From NCBI RefSeq assembly GCF_041929205.1, contig NZ_JBHFNT010000075.1: a stretch of 64,000 bases of DNA, one strand, 5' to 3'. Numbering within the stretch: the stretch's first letter is position 1; every line of letters begins with the position of its first letter. Shown here piece after piece: positions 16,280 through 25,443 of this stretch. This DNA is from Floridanema evergladense. GTDB lineage: Bacteria > Cyanobacteriota > Cyanobacteriia > Cyanobacteriales > Aerosakkonemataceae. The position numbers and the translations under genes are program-made. The notes below the pieces were generated by a model. The model was not told the DNA's origin, ran no database searches, and worked only from the letters and a program-made list of their open reading frames with translations.

Positions 16280-17338
16280 TCAGCTTTTTTTCAGTTGGGT
16301 GTAAGTAATAAACTCGATAAATTGAGCGACTAACTGGGGATTTCGCCAACCTTTAGTAGTTTCTTGGTTAATAATTTTGAGGGCTTCTTCGATCGAGAAT
16401 GCTTTTTTATAAGGTCGCTCACTAGTTAGCGCATCGTAAATATCGATGATTTGGAACACCTGCGCTAGGTAGGGAATTTGCTTTCCAGATAACTTGTCTG
16501 GGTAGCCGCTACCGTCCCAACGTTCGTGGTGATGGCGAATAATGGGGAGAACGCCGTGCATGGTTCTCAGAGGTTGGCAAATTTTTTCGCCGATCAGAAC
16601 GTGCTGATTCATGATTAGCCGTTCTTCTTCGGTGAATTGACCTTTTTTGAGTAATACGGCATCGGGAATGCCGACTTTGCCGATATCGTGGAGATATCCG
16701 CCCCACATTAAGTCGCGAATTTCCGAACGAGAAAGCCCCAGATAAGTACCGAAGGCTTTACCCATTGCGGCTAATCTTTCGCAGTGGTCGCCTGTGTTGG
16801 GGTCGCGGCTTTCAATGGCTCTGGCGATCGAAAATACTACTTGTTCGGCGTGGTCTAAGTCTTCGTTTAACCGTTTTTGCCGTACTAGTGATTTAACACG
16901 GGCTGCTAGTTCTAGACGATCGAATGGTTTGGTAAGAAAATCGTCTCCTCCAGCTTCTATACCTCGGATGCGCGATCGGCGATCGTTAAGTGCCGTAATA
17001 AAAATTACTGGAATTAGTCGAGTTTGTTCGTCTTGTTTTAACTTATGACAAACTTCAAACCCATCCATTCCTGGCATCATCACATCCAGCAAAATTACAT
17101 CGGGTTGTCTTTCTATCACTGTAATTAATGCTGCTGGGCCATTTTCTGCTTCTAGTACTTCGTAGCCCTCCACTGCGAGAAGGGCGGCTGCTGTCATCCG
17201 GCTAGCAGCATGATCGTCAACAACAAGAACTTTTGGCTGGTCTATATTGAAGCCATTTTCTGTTGAAGATGAGGTATCTAGAGTATTTGCTGCACCGAAT
17301 GAATCAACAGCTATATTAAAACGAGGACTCACGGCCAC
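16280..17338 (-). CDS. Response regulator with HD-GYP domain (probable cyclic-di-GMP phosphodiesterase)
   Basis: The 352-residue protein has a receiver domain at about 35-155, with phosphoacceptor Asp85 in LLDVMMPG, followed by an HD-GYP domain. The metal and catalytic signatures are present: GDHCERLA, YLHDIGKVGIPD, HHERWDGSGYPD. HD-GYP proteins hydrolyse cyclic di-GMP, so phosphorylation would tune its degradation. The partner histidine kinase is not adjacent. A palindrome matching the CRP consensus lies about 200 bases upstream, which could link it to cAMP control. Confidence 0.92.
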   Translation of the reverse strand: MAVSPRFNIAVDSFGAANTLDTSSSTENGFNIDQPKVLVVDDHAASRMTAAALLAVEGYEVLEAENGPAALITVIERQPDVILLDVMMPGMDGFEVCHKLKQDEQTRLIPVIFITALNDRRSRIRGIEAGGDDFLTKPFDRLELAARVKSLVRQKRLNEDLDHAEQVVFSIARAIESRDPNTGDHCERLAAMGKAFGTYLGLSRSEIRDLMWGGYLHDIGKVGIPDAVLLKKGQFTEEERLIMNQHVLIGEKICQPLRTMHGVLPIIRHHHERWDGSGYPDKLSGKQIPYLAQVFQIIDIYDALTSERPYKKAFSIEEALKIINQETTKGWRNPQLVAQFIEFITYTQLKKS

Positions 17339-17652
17339 TTTCGCCTTCCTAAATTTATAATGATTACGTAAAAAGAGAATTTTAACCAGGTAACTTTAGT
17401 TAATAAAGTAAAGTTACGTTTCACTAAAAAAACGACTTAAGGACGATTTTCTCCTAGATGGGGATCGCTAACAATACTAACTATAACTATAGAAAAATAT
17501 GTTTTTAGATGTTTGACAGTGAGACAAAACTTTAGGTTGTGTGATTTAAATCACAAGGGTTAAAAAGTTAAAAAGTGCAAGTAGGGGAGCTCTCGGAGCA
17601 GAAGATAAAAATTCCCCTTGTCCCCTTGTCCCCAGTCCCCAGTCCCCAGTCC
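17339..17652. other. 314-base intergenic region with CRP-like palindrome and C-rich repeats
   Basis: This is the promoter region of the leftward HD-GYP regulator and the 3' region of leftward mnmD. It contains a TGTGA-N6-TCACA palindrome at 17540-17555 and C-rich heptamer-like repeats at 17614-17653. No coding frame is credible. Confidence 0.6.
17540..17555. promoter_or_regulatory. CRP-type operator palindrome
   Basis: The sequence TGTGATTTAAATCACA is a perfect palindrome and an exact match to the TGTGA-N6-TCACA consensus bound by CRP and by the cyanobacterial cAMP receptor protein SyCRP1. It is 202 bases upstream of the HD-GYP regulator start, with no other promoter needed in between. Binding is inferred from consensus only. 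Confidence 0.6.
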
Positions 17653-17654
17653 CT
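17614..17654. repeat. C-rich heptamer-like repeats abutting the mnmD stop
   Basis: Two CCCCTTGT octamers are followed by three CCCCAGT heptamers and a partial unit. The units match the reverse complement of the 12777-12940 array. The repeat begins right at the stop codon of mnmD, suggesting insertion or growth at the gene's 3' edge. Confidence 0.75.
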
Positions 17655-18513
17655 AAAACCAGCGTTTTTTCCAGTGGGAGGTGGGTTCTAAGGAGGAAGT
17701 TTGTTGTTCTAAGTGGCGACGGTGCAAGATTGTATCTGCTCGATCGCATAAATTCGGGTCGCGGTAGGGAATGGCGGCGCGAGTTTGCAGGTGTTCTTGT
17801 TCTTGCTGGGATAGGGGGGGTAAGTCTGTGGCGTTGAAGCTGGCGATCGTACCTGGGGAACGCCTACCCACAGGTGTCGTCGCTCCAATTTTTAACCCAG
17901 CCGCCAACAGCGCACTCCTGATGGCAGCAGAACAGGAATAGGTGGCAAGTTTACCTTCAGGCTTCAGATGTTTGGCTACTTTTGCTAAAAATTCTACTGT
18001 CCAAAGTTGGGGACAATTAGGAGGGGAAAAAGGGTCAAGAAAGATTGCGTCTGCTTGCCAACTGGGGGGTATTTGTTGGATAGTAGAACGAGCATCGCCA
18101 ATGATTAAGGTGGCTTTGAGGTTGTCGGTTTGGATTTGGTACTGGCTCGCTAATTGATTGAGAATTTGGGGGATAGGCTGGGGCCAATTATCCATCAAGT
18201 TATGAGCTTTGGCGGCTGCGGGGACTGTGGCATCTAATTCCAAGGCAAACAATTCTACCTGACAACTGGGATTGATTTGCCAAATTGATTTTAATGCAGC
18301 TGCCGAATTATACCCCAAACCATAACAAATGTCTAGTAATTGCAACTTGGGTTTTTCCGCTTGCTGTTTCAACTGTAACGGTTGCACAAACTTGGCTTCG
18401 GCTTCTTGAATTGCACCAGTTTGACTGTGAAAAGTTTCGCCAAATTCAGCAGAAAAAAAGGTAAAAGAACCATCATCTGTAAGTTGGGGAAGGAAAAAGT
18501 TTTGCTCTGGCAT
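17653..18513 (-). CDS. mnmD: MnmD-type tRNA (mnm5s2U34) methyltransferase
   Basis: The 286-residue protein matches the stand-alone methyltransferase domain of MnmC (MnmD, DUF752). It would finish the mnm5s2U modification of the tRNA wobble base using S-adenosylmethionine. The N-terminus has the family start FFLPQLTDDGSFTFFS and GETFHS. The SAM site is LLDICYGLGYN, and the substrate-proximal motif is AIFLDPFSPPNCPQLW. RRSPGT near the C-terminal third is also typical. No FAD-dependent MnmC half is attached, as is usual in cyanobacteria. The start is ATG at 18513. Confidence 0.88.
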   Translation of the reverse strand: MPEQNFFLPQLTDDGSFTFFSAEFGETFHSQTGAIQEAEAKFVQPLQLKQQAEKPKLQLLDICYGLGYNSAAALKSIWQINPSCQVELFALELDATVPAAAKAHNLMDNWPQPIPQILNQLASQYQIQTDNLKATLIIGDARSTIQQIPPSWQADAIFLDPFSPPNCPQLWTVEFLAKVAKHLKPEGKLATYSCSAAIRSALLAAGLKIGATTPVGRRSPGTIASFNATDLPPLSQQEQEHLQTRAAIPYRDPNLCDRADTILHRRHLEQQTSSLEPTSHWKKRWF

Positions 18514-18871
18514 TGATGATTTCTAACTAGCTTAAGTTGATGGCGCAAGAAGGTAGAAGGGAAAAAGGCTTTCATACTCAATTTTTCATCTATTTTCAAC
18601 TGCTCATTCATTTTTGCCCTGCTGCACTTAGGTGAATTTGTATTTATAGTATTACAAATGACTGTAGTAAAGAACACAGTCCATAAGGTAGAGTTAAATT
18701 GAAAAAAATAAAAAAAGTTTTAGAATATTCTACAGGCTAAGTAGTAAAACAGCAAAAATTAAGTAATTATAAACAATATGTCTTACGGATGATGTGGGAA
18801 TTATTGACTTGGAGATTTGAAATTGAACCCGATTGGATCTGGTAGCTTTGAAAAACTTTAAGAATTAAATT
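18514..18871. other. 358-base divergent intergenic region
   Basis: This lies between leftward mnmD and the rightward ethylene-receptor-like kinase, so it must hold both promoters. It is AT-rich, with a short palindrome TAGAATATTCTA near 18720. I found no gene and no match to an NtcA site. Confidence 0.4.
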
Positions 18872-21800
18872 ATGTGGGAAATAATTAAGAATTTTACTTC
18901 GCCTAGCCAGTTTATTCCTCATGGTCATTGCTATTTGTGGAAACCGCCTTTGGTAGGATTACACTTAGTTAGCGATCTGTTGATAGCGATCGCCTACTTT
19001 TCCATACCAGCGATGCTAATTTACTTCGTTTGTAAACGAAAAGATGTTCCCTTTCACAAAGTATTTTTGTTGTTTGGCGCTTTCATTATTCTTTGCGGTT
19101 TAGGTCACTTGCTGGAAGTTTGGACGCTGTGGCATCCAGCTTACTGGATGACAGGAATAGAAAATGCTTTGACAGCCTTTGTATCCTGCTATACAGCATT
19201 ACAAATGGTAAATTTATTACCCCAATTTTTAACATTACAAACACCGGAACAACTAGAAGCATTAAATTTGGAATTGCAGCGAGAGATTATTGAACGACAA
19301 AAGGCAGAGTTTGCTTTGCGTCAGGCTTACGAAGAGTTAGAAATTCGCGTCCAAGAAAGGACATTTGAACTAACAGCAGCTAATTCAGCGTTGGAAACAC
19401 AAATTAAAGAAAAAATTGCGGCTGAGGCAGCTTTACGAGAGAGTGAAGCTCGTTTAAAGACAAATAAAGATTTTTTGGATCGAGTAATGAACGCATTGTC
19501 CGATCCAATTTTTGTGAAAGACCAACAACATCGTTGGACAATGATGAATGATGCGTTTTGTCAATTAATAGGGCACGATCGCGAAGAGTTATTAGGAAAG
19601 TCAGATTACGATTTTTTAGTTCCCGAAGAAGCCGAAGTTTTTTGGGGTTATGATGACTTAGTTTTCCAGAGTGGAACTGAGCATGAAATAGAAGAAAAAT
19701 TAACCGACAAAAGGGGGAATATCCACACTATTTTAACTAAAAAAATAGCTTTTCGAGATAGTGCCAACGAGCAAGTTTTGGTGGGAATTATCCGGGATAT
19801 TAGCGATCGCAAACGGACAGAATTAGCCTTACAGCAACAAGCGGCAGCAATGGCAGCGGTGAGTGATGGAATTGCGATTATTGATGCAGCGGATAGGTAC
19901 GTTTATTTAAATGAAGCTTATTTGCGAATATATGGCTACGAAAATGAGCGAGATTTACTAGGGACAAATTGGCGAAATCTTTACGAAAAAACTGAAATGG
20001 AGCGATTTGAAAGAGAAGTTTTGCCTGAGTTTGCTAATACAGGTAACTGTCGTATAGAAGCTACCGGAAGGCGCAAAAATGGCAGTCTTTTCCCCCAAGA
20101 AAAGACGATGACAAAAATTGATGAAACCACATCAGTTTGTGTGGTACGAGATATTAGCGAACGCAAAAAAGTAGAGTCAACTTTGCGAGAAATAGCTGAT
20201 AGAGAAAGAGCGATCGCTAGAGTAATTCAAAGAATGCGCCAAACCTTAGATATTAATCAAATTTTTAGCGCCACTACTCAAGAATTACGCCAAGCTATTG
20301 AGTGCGATCGAGTACTTGTTTATCGATTTAATCCTGATTGGAGTGGAGAACTTGTCGCCGAGTCAGTAGCAGTTGGATGGAATTTATTAGTTGAAGCACA
20401 GCAACTAGAATTAACAAAAGTTGCTGTTAGTAAAGAAGAATGCGCTGTAAAAAGTTTAGATAGTGCAGATAACCAAATTCAAGATACCTACTTACAAGAA
20501 AACCAAGGAGGGATGTATCGTCATGGAACTAGTTACCGTTGTGTCACAGATATTTATACAGCTAACTTTGATGACTGCTATCTAGAATTATTAAAAAAAG
20601 TGCAAGCTAGAGCATATATTGTAGTACCGATTTTTTGTGGAAATCAATTGTGGGGATTATTAGCAACTTACCAAAACGCTGAACCCCGACAATGGCAAGA
20701 AGCAGAAATAAAAATGGTTGTGCAAATTGGCAATCAATTAGGAGTAGCTTTACAGCAAGCAGAATTATTAGCTAAAACTCAACAACAGTCAGTTGAACTA
20801 ATGAAAGCCAAAGAAACTGCTGATGCTGCTAACTATGCAAAAAGCGAATTTTTGGCTAATATGAGTCACGAATTACGCACGCCATTAAACGCAATTCTCG
20901 GCTTTACTCAAGTGATGAATCGCGATCGCACTTTAGCAGCCGAACATAAAGAATCTTTGGGAATTATCAGCAGTAGTGGAGAACATTTACTCGAATTAAT
21001 TAACGAAATTTTGGATATGTCCAAAATCGAAGCAGGAAGAGTGACTTTCAATGAAAATAGCTTTGATTTACCCTATCTACTAGAAAGTTTAGAGGAAATG
21101 TTCAAATTGAAAGCCAACTCTAAGCAATTGAAGCTAACTTTTGAGTGTAAGTCCGAATTGCCACAATACATTAAAACTGATGAAGCAAAATTGCGGCAAG
21201 TTTTAATTAATTTGCTGAGTAATGCTATCAAATTTACTCAAGTTGGCAGCGTTACTTTACGAGTAGAGATGGAAAATAATTCTTCTTCAGACTTAGAAAA
21301 TGCTAAATTATTCTTTGAAGTTGCTGATACTGGTCCAGGTATTGCAGTTAATGAATTAAGTAAGTTATTTACTCCTTTTGCTCAAACTGCAAGTGGGTTG
21401 AAGTCTGGTACTGGTACAGGTTTAGGCTTATCTATCAGCCAAAGATTTGTGGAAATCATGGGAGGAAAAATCGCTGTTAGTAGCGAACAAGGTTTCGGTG
21501 CTAAATTTAGCTTTAAAATTCCGATTAAGATGGCTGAATCTACTCAGAAACCCCAAGTCAATTTAGAAAAGAGAAAAATTATTGGATTAGCTAAAAATCA
21601 ACCAACTTGTCGAATTCTAGTAGTTGAAGATAAGTCAACTAATCGACTATTGTTAGTTAAATTGCTGACTTCTTTAGGGTTTGCGGTGCAGGAAGCGGAA
21701 AATGGTCAACAAGCTTTGGCTATGTGGGAAGTTTGGGAACCACATTTAATTTTGATGGATATGCGAATGCCTGTAATGAATGGCTACGAGGCTACCAGAA

Positions 21801-22246
21801 TTATTAAAAATCATTTGCAAGGTCAAGCAACGGTGATTATTGCTTTAACTGCTAGTGCGTTTGAAGAGGATCGAAAAGTGATTTTATCTACTGGATGTGA
21901 TGATTTTGTTCGTAAACCTTTTCAAGAACAAGAGTTGCTGGAAAAAATATCTAACCATTTGGGTGTAAAATACATTTACGAACAGGAAGAAATCAAAGAT
22001 GCAGCAGTCCCAGTCAAGAATGAATCGTTAACTTCATGCTTGCAAAAGATGCCGATCGCATGGACAGAAAATTTACATTATGCAGCTGCTCAAGGAAGTG
22101 ATACTTTAATTTTGGAATTGATTAAGCAAATTCCCCAAGAATTATCTGTTTTAAGTTCCACATTAAGAAATTTAGTAGATAACTTCCAGTTTGAGCAAAT
22201 AATGGAATTAATGAAAAAATTTCTCAAAAATCCAAGTAGTAATTAG
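18872..22246 (+). CDS. Ethylene-receptor/cyanobacteriochrome-like hybrid histidine kinase
   Basis: This encodes 1124 residues. Residues 1-120 are three membrane helices like the plant ETR1 ethylene-binding domain: Asp35, then Cys75 and His79 in ILCGLGHLLEVWT, the copper(I) ligands of ETR1. Then come a coiled coil, two PAS domains (about 200-315 and 325-435), and a GAF domain (about 455-630). The GAF keeps the cyanobacteriochrome frame, with Cys569 in ANFDDCYLELL at the bilin-attachment position; the usual next His is Tyr, and the second (DXCF) Cys is missing (DTYL). HisKA follows (His666), then HATPase (GTGTGLGLS) and a receiver domain (Asp963). The plan resembles Synechocystis Slr1212 with an added receiver. 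A REC-GGDEF-EAL gene follows 32 bases later. Confidence 0.9.
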   Translation: MWEIIKNFTSPSQFIPHGHCYLWKPPLVGLHLVSDLLIAIAYFSIPAMLIYFVCKRKDVPFHKVFLLFGAFIILCGLGHLLEVWTLWHPAYWMTGIENALTAFVSCYTALQMVNLLPQFLTLQTPEQLEALNLELQREIIERQKAEFALRQAYEELEIRVQERTFELTAANSALETQIKEKIAAEAALRESEARLKTNKDFLDRVMNALSDPIFVKDQQHRWTMMNDAFCQLIGHDREELLGKSDYDFLVPEEAEVFWGYDDLVFQSGTEHEIEEKLTDKRGNIHTILTKKIAFRDSANEQVLVGIIRDISDRKRTELALQQQAAAMAAVSDGIAIIDAADRYVYLNEAYLRIYGYENERDLLGTNWRNLYEKTEMERFEREVLPEFANTGNCRIEATGRRKNGSLFPQEKTMTKIDETTSVCVVRDISERKKVESTLREIADRERAIARVIQRMRQTLDINQIFSATTQELRQAIECDRVLVYRFNPDWSGELVAESVAVGWNLLVEAQQLELTKVAVSKEECAVKSLDSADNQIQDTYLQENQGGMYRHGTSYRCVTDIYTANFDDCYLELLKKVQARAYIVVPIFCGNQLWGLLATYQNAEPRQWQEAEIKMVVQIGNQLGVALQQAELLAKTQQQSVELMKAKETADAANYAKSEFLANMSHELRTPLNAILGFTQVMNRDRTLAAEHKESLGIISSSGEHLLELINEILDMSKIEAGRVTFNENSFDLPYLLESLEEMFKLKANSKQLKLTFECKSELPQYIKTDEAKLRQVLINLLSNAIKFTQVGSVTLRVEMENNSSSDLENAKLFFEVADTGPGIAVNELSKLFTPFAQTASGLKSGTGTGLGLSISQRFVEIMGGKIAVSSEQGFGAKFSFKIPIKMAESTQKPQVNLEKRKIIGLAKNQPTCRILVVEDKSTNRLLLVKLLTSLGFAVQEAENGQQALAMWEVWEPHLILMDMRMPVMNGYEATRIIKNHLQGQATVIIALTASAFEEDRKVILSTGCDDFVRKPFQEQELLEKISNHLGVKYIYEQEEIKDAAVPVKNESLTSCLQKMPIAWTENLHYAAAQGSDTLILELIKQIPQELSVLSSTLRNLVDNFQFEQIMELMKKFLKNPSSN

Positions 22247-22278
22247 GGAAAGTAATATAATTGAGAGATATAGTAAAA

Positions 22279-24168
22279 ATGAATCCGCATTTTTCAAAAA
22301 AAAGGCGAGCAGTAATGAATGTTAACTCAAAATTAACTAAGCAAGCATTAGTAAATCACAAAGAAGATATATTAATTGTTGATGATACAGCAGAAAATTT
22401 ACGTCTGCTTTCATCATTTTTGGTAAATGAAGGTTATAATGTGCGGAAAGCGCTGACAGGACAAATGGCGCTAACAGCAATGGATACTCTTTTACCAGAC
22501 TTGATTTTGCTGGATATTATGATGCCAGTTATGGATGGTTATCAAGTATGTGAAAGGTTGAAATCTAATCCAAAAACTGCGGAAATTCCGGTGATTTTCT
22601 TAAGTGCTTTGAATGATGCTTTTGATAAGGTAAAAGCTTTTACGGTGGGTGGTGCTGATTATATTACTAAACCTTTTCAATTTGAGGAAGTTTTAGCCAG
22701 AGTTCGCCTTCAACTAGCATTAAAAGCTGCTAAAGTACAAAATCAAAAGTTGAATGCAGAGTTAGAAGCTAGAGTCAAGGAAAGAACTTATCAGTTACAA
22801 GCGGTAATAGAAGAATTAAAACGCGAAATTCAAGAACGTAAGTTACTGCAAACAAAACTGCTTGATATGGCTCTCCATGATGCGCTGACTGGATTACCTA
22901 ATCGAGCTTTTTTTATGGAGCAAATTGTGGAATTACTGAAACTTGCTCAAGAAAATCATGATTATCAATTTGCCGTGTTGTTTTTGGATTGCGATCGCTT
23001 TAAAGTGATTAATGATTCTCTAGGTCATTTAGTAGGAGATGAACTTTTAATTGCTTTAACTAATCGATTAAAGTTACTTTTATGCTCCGAAGATACGATC
23101 GCTCGATTTGGCGGTGACGAATTTGCGATTCTTATCAAACAAATTGATGATATTAACAGTGCAACTCAAGTAGCAGATCGAATATTAAAAGCTCTTTCAT
23201 TTCCCTTTCAATTAAAAAGAAACGAAGTGTTTATTAATGCAAGTATCGGTATCGCTTTAGGTAATGATAATTACGAACAAGCAGAACATATCTTGCGGGA
23301 TGCTGACACCGCTATGTATCGAGCAAAAACATTAGGAAAAGGACAATATCACGTTTTCGATCCAACAATGCACGCCGCAGCAATGCAAGCTTTACAGTTA
23401 GAAAATGACTTACGAAAAGCCATTCAGCAAGAAGAATTTGTTGTCCATTATCAACCAATAATCTCTCTTTGTACCGGAAAAATTACCGGATTTGAAGCCT
23501 TAGTTCGCTGGCAACATCCCACCAAAGGAATTGTTCCCCCAGGTTTGTTTATTCCCATAGCTGAAGAAACAGGTTTAATCAACTCAATTGGTAAATTAGT
23601 GTTGTCGCAAGCTTGCCATCAAGTGCAGCAATGGCATCAGGAAAAACTTATAGATGAATCTATTTTCATGAGTGTAAATATCTCGGCTAAACAATTTGCT
23701 CAAATTGATATAGTAGAACAAATTGACCAAATTTTGGCGGAGGTGAAAATCAATCCCCAAAATCTCAAATTAGAAATTACAGAAAGTGCATTTATCAATA
23801 ATGCTCAATCGGCTAAAGCAATTTTACAAAAGTTGCGTCAAAGACAAATTCAACTATGTATTGATGACTTTGGTACTGGGTATTCTTCCTTAAGTTACCT
23901 GCATAATTTTCCAGTTGATACGCTGAAAGTGGATCGATCGTTTGTTAGTAAATTAGATGGAACCTTAGAAAGTTTAGGATTAATTCCTGCTATTAAAAAA
24001 ATTGCCGAAACGATGAAAATGAGTGTAGTAGCAGAAGGAATTGAAACAAAAAAACAATTAGTACAATTGCGGGAATTAAACTGTGAATTTGGGCAAGGAT
24101 ACCTATTTGCGAAACCTTTACCGAAGCAAGAAGCAACTGATTTACTCGCTGCTTCTCCCTGTTGGTAA
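22279..24168 (+). CDS. Response regulator with GGDEF and EAL domains
   Basis: This encodes about 629 residues. A receiver domain (phosphoacceptor in LLDIMMPVMDGY) is joined by a coiled coil to a diguanylate cyclase domain with intact GGDEF near residue 277. An EAL phosphodiesterase domain follows (GFEALVRWQHP near 406, ITESAF, DDFGTGYSSLSYL). Both catalytic motifs are intact, so it could make or break cyclic di-GMP. It starts 32 bases after the ethylene/light-type hybrid kinase on the same strand and is the obvious downstream partner. The start is uncertain: ATG at 22279 or at 22315; a TTG at 22261 is less likely. Confidence 0.92.
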   Translation: MNPHFSKKRRAVMNVNSKLTKQALVNHKEDILIVDDTAENLRLLSSFLVNEGYNVRKALTGQMALTAMDTLLPDLILLDIMMPVMDGYQVCERLKSNPKTAEIPVIFLSALNDAFDKVKAFTVGGADYITKPFQFEEVLARVRLQLALKAAKVQNQKLNAELEARVKERTYQLQAVIEELKREIQERKLLQTKLLDMALHDALTGLPNRAFFMEQIVELLKLAQENHDYQFAVLFLDCDRFKVINDSLGHLVGDELLIALTNRLKLLLCSEDTIARFGGDEFAILIKQIDDINSATQVADRILKALSFPFQLKRNEVFINASIGIALGNDNYEQAEHILRDADTAMYRAKTLGKGQYHVFDPTMHAAAMQALQLENDLRKAIQQEEFVVHYQPIISLCTGKITGFEALVRWQHPTKGIVPPGLFIPIAEETGLINSIGKLVLSQACHQVQQWHQEKLIDESIFMSVNISAKQFAQIDIVEQIDQILAEVKINPQNLKLEITESAFINNAQSAKAILQKLRQRQIQLCIDDFGTGYSSLSYLHNFPVDTLKVDRSFVSKLDGTLESLGLIPAIKKIAETMKMSVVAEGIETKKQLVQLRELNCEFGQGYLFAKPLPKQEATDLLAASPCW

Positions 24169-24224
24169 GAAAGGCAGAAGGCAAAAATTTGACTGGTTGC
24201 TTTGTCGCTGCATTCTGCTTTTTG

Positions 24225-25334
24225 TTATACTTTGAAAAACCAATTTTTATAGTACATTAAATAGGCAACTGCCCACCAAAATAATAAAGTTATTAAGGCG
24301 AATAATAAAGAACCGTTCATTTCACCTGCCCAAGATGCAAATAAGTTTTGGTAAATCAAATCGTAAAGACTGATGGCAGTTTTGCCTGTACCTATTTGAA
24401 TTTTTGCCATTAATTTTAAGCCTAAGACTGAAGCTATAAAAATGAAAATGGCGTTTAATCCTAGAATTTCAAAAGGCTTTCCCCAACGGCGTAATTCGCG
24501 CACTTCTATTAATTGGTAACACCCAGCTAATAATACTATTGCCCATCCAGAGGTAAACAAGACATAAGAACTTGTCCATAACTTTTTATTGATGGGAAAT
24601 AATAATCCCCAATTCCAACCAATGAACAGACAAATAATGCCGATCGATGCTAAGTTTATACTAGTGCGTGTGCTGGGAATTTGTTTACGTAACCAGTTGC
24701 CTGTCAAGTAACCTGAAAGCACTGTTGCTATGGCTGGTAAAGTGCTAAATAAGCCTTCTGGATCTCCCATTGAGTTGTAACTATCTCCTTTATAAAGATG
24801 GGTTGTTGTGATGATTAGGCGATCGATCCATGCGCCAAAATTTCCCTCTCTTGTTAACACACCTGCACCATAATTAGGAACAGGAATTAATGTCATTGTT
24901 GCCCAATAACCAAAGAGTAAAATTGCTATTAGCACCCATAAACCTTTTTTGGGTAATTTAAGAATTGCCAAAGCTGCTAATAGATAAGCTAGGGCAATTC
25001 GCTGTAACACGCCCATAATTCTAATTGTACTAAAGTCGTAATTCCAAAAGCCATTGAGCAACAAACCTAACCCAAAAAGAATGATGCTACGGCGAAAAAT
25101 GTGTCTATAGACTGATGCCCTTGGATGCTTTCCATTGGTGTACTTAGAAAGGGAAAAAGACATCGCCACACCGACGATAAACAAGAAAAAAGGAAACACT
25201 AAATCTGCTAAAGTACAGCCATTCCAGTCAGCGTGACTTAAAAAAGGATATACTTTTCCTAGACTCGCTGTGTTGAATAGAATCATACCTGCGATCGCCA
25301 TACCTCGAAAAACATCCAGAGAGGTTAAACGCAT
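24225..25334 (-). CDS. HGSNAT/DUF5009-type membrane acyltransferase
   Basis: This polytopic protein of 369 residues has about ten hydrophobic helices. The N-terminus MRLTSLDVFRGMAIAGMIL, then HADWNGCTLADLVFPFFLF, are hallmarks of the heparan-alpha-glucosaminide N-acetyltransferase-like (NagX/DUF5009) family, whose members move acyl groups across or at the membrane, often to amino sugars. The conserved His and the DLVFPFF motif are present. The bacterial substrate is unknown. It is a single gene, convergent with the REC-GGDEF-EAL gene. Confidence 0.87.
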   Translation of the reverse strand: MRLTSLDVFRGMAIAGMILFNTASLGKVYPFLSHADWNGCTLADLVFPFFLFIVGVAMSFSLSKYTNGKHPRASVYRHIFRRSIILFGLGLLLNGFWNYDFSTIRIMGVLQRIALAYLLAALAILKLPKKGLWVLIAILLFGYWATMTLIPVPNYGAGVLTREGNFGAWIDRLIITTTHLYKGDSYNSMGDPEGLFSTLPAIATVLSGYLTGNWLRKQIPSTRTSINLASIGIICLFIGWNWGLLFPINKKLWTSSYVLFTSGWAIVLLAGCYQLIEVRELRRWGKPFEILGLNAIFIFIASVLGLKLMAKIQIGTGKTAISLYDLIYQNLFASWAGEMNGSLLFALITLLFWWAVAYLMYYKNWFFKV

Positions 25335-25443
25335 CTGTAAAAATTCCCTTTCTTGAGTTAATCTTTTTTAGGTTCTCATACTTTAGGATATTTTTAGAAA
25401 AATTAAATTTTTTCTCAGCAACTTAGATTAATTAAGGTTTGAT

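Noticed and set aside
18369..18677. A 102-residue leftward frame overlapping the start of mnmD
   Set aside because: It shares the mnmD 5' region in another frame and has an arbitrary-looking basic composition; judged a shadow.
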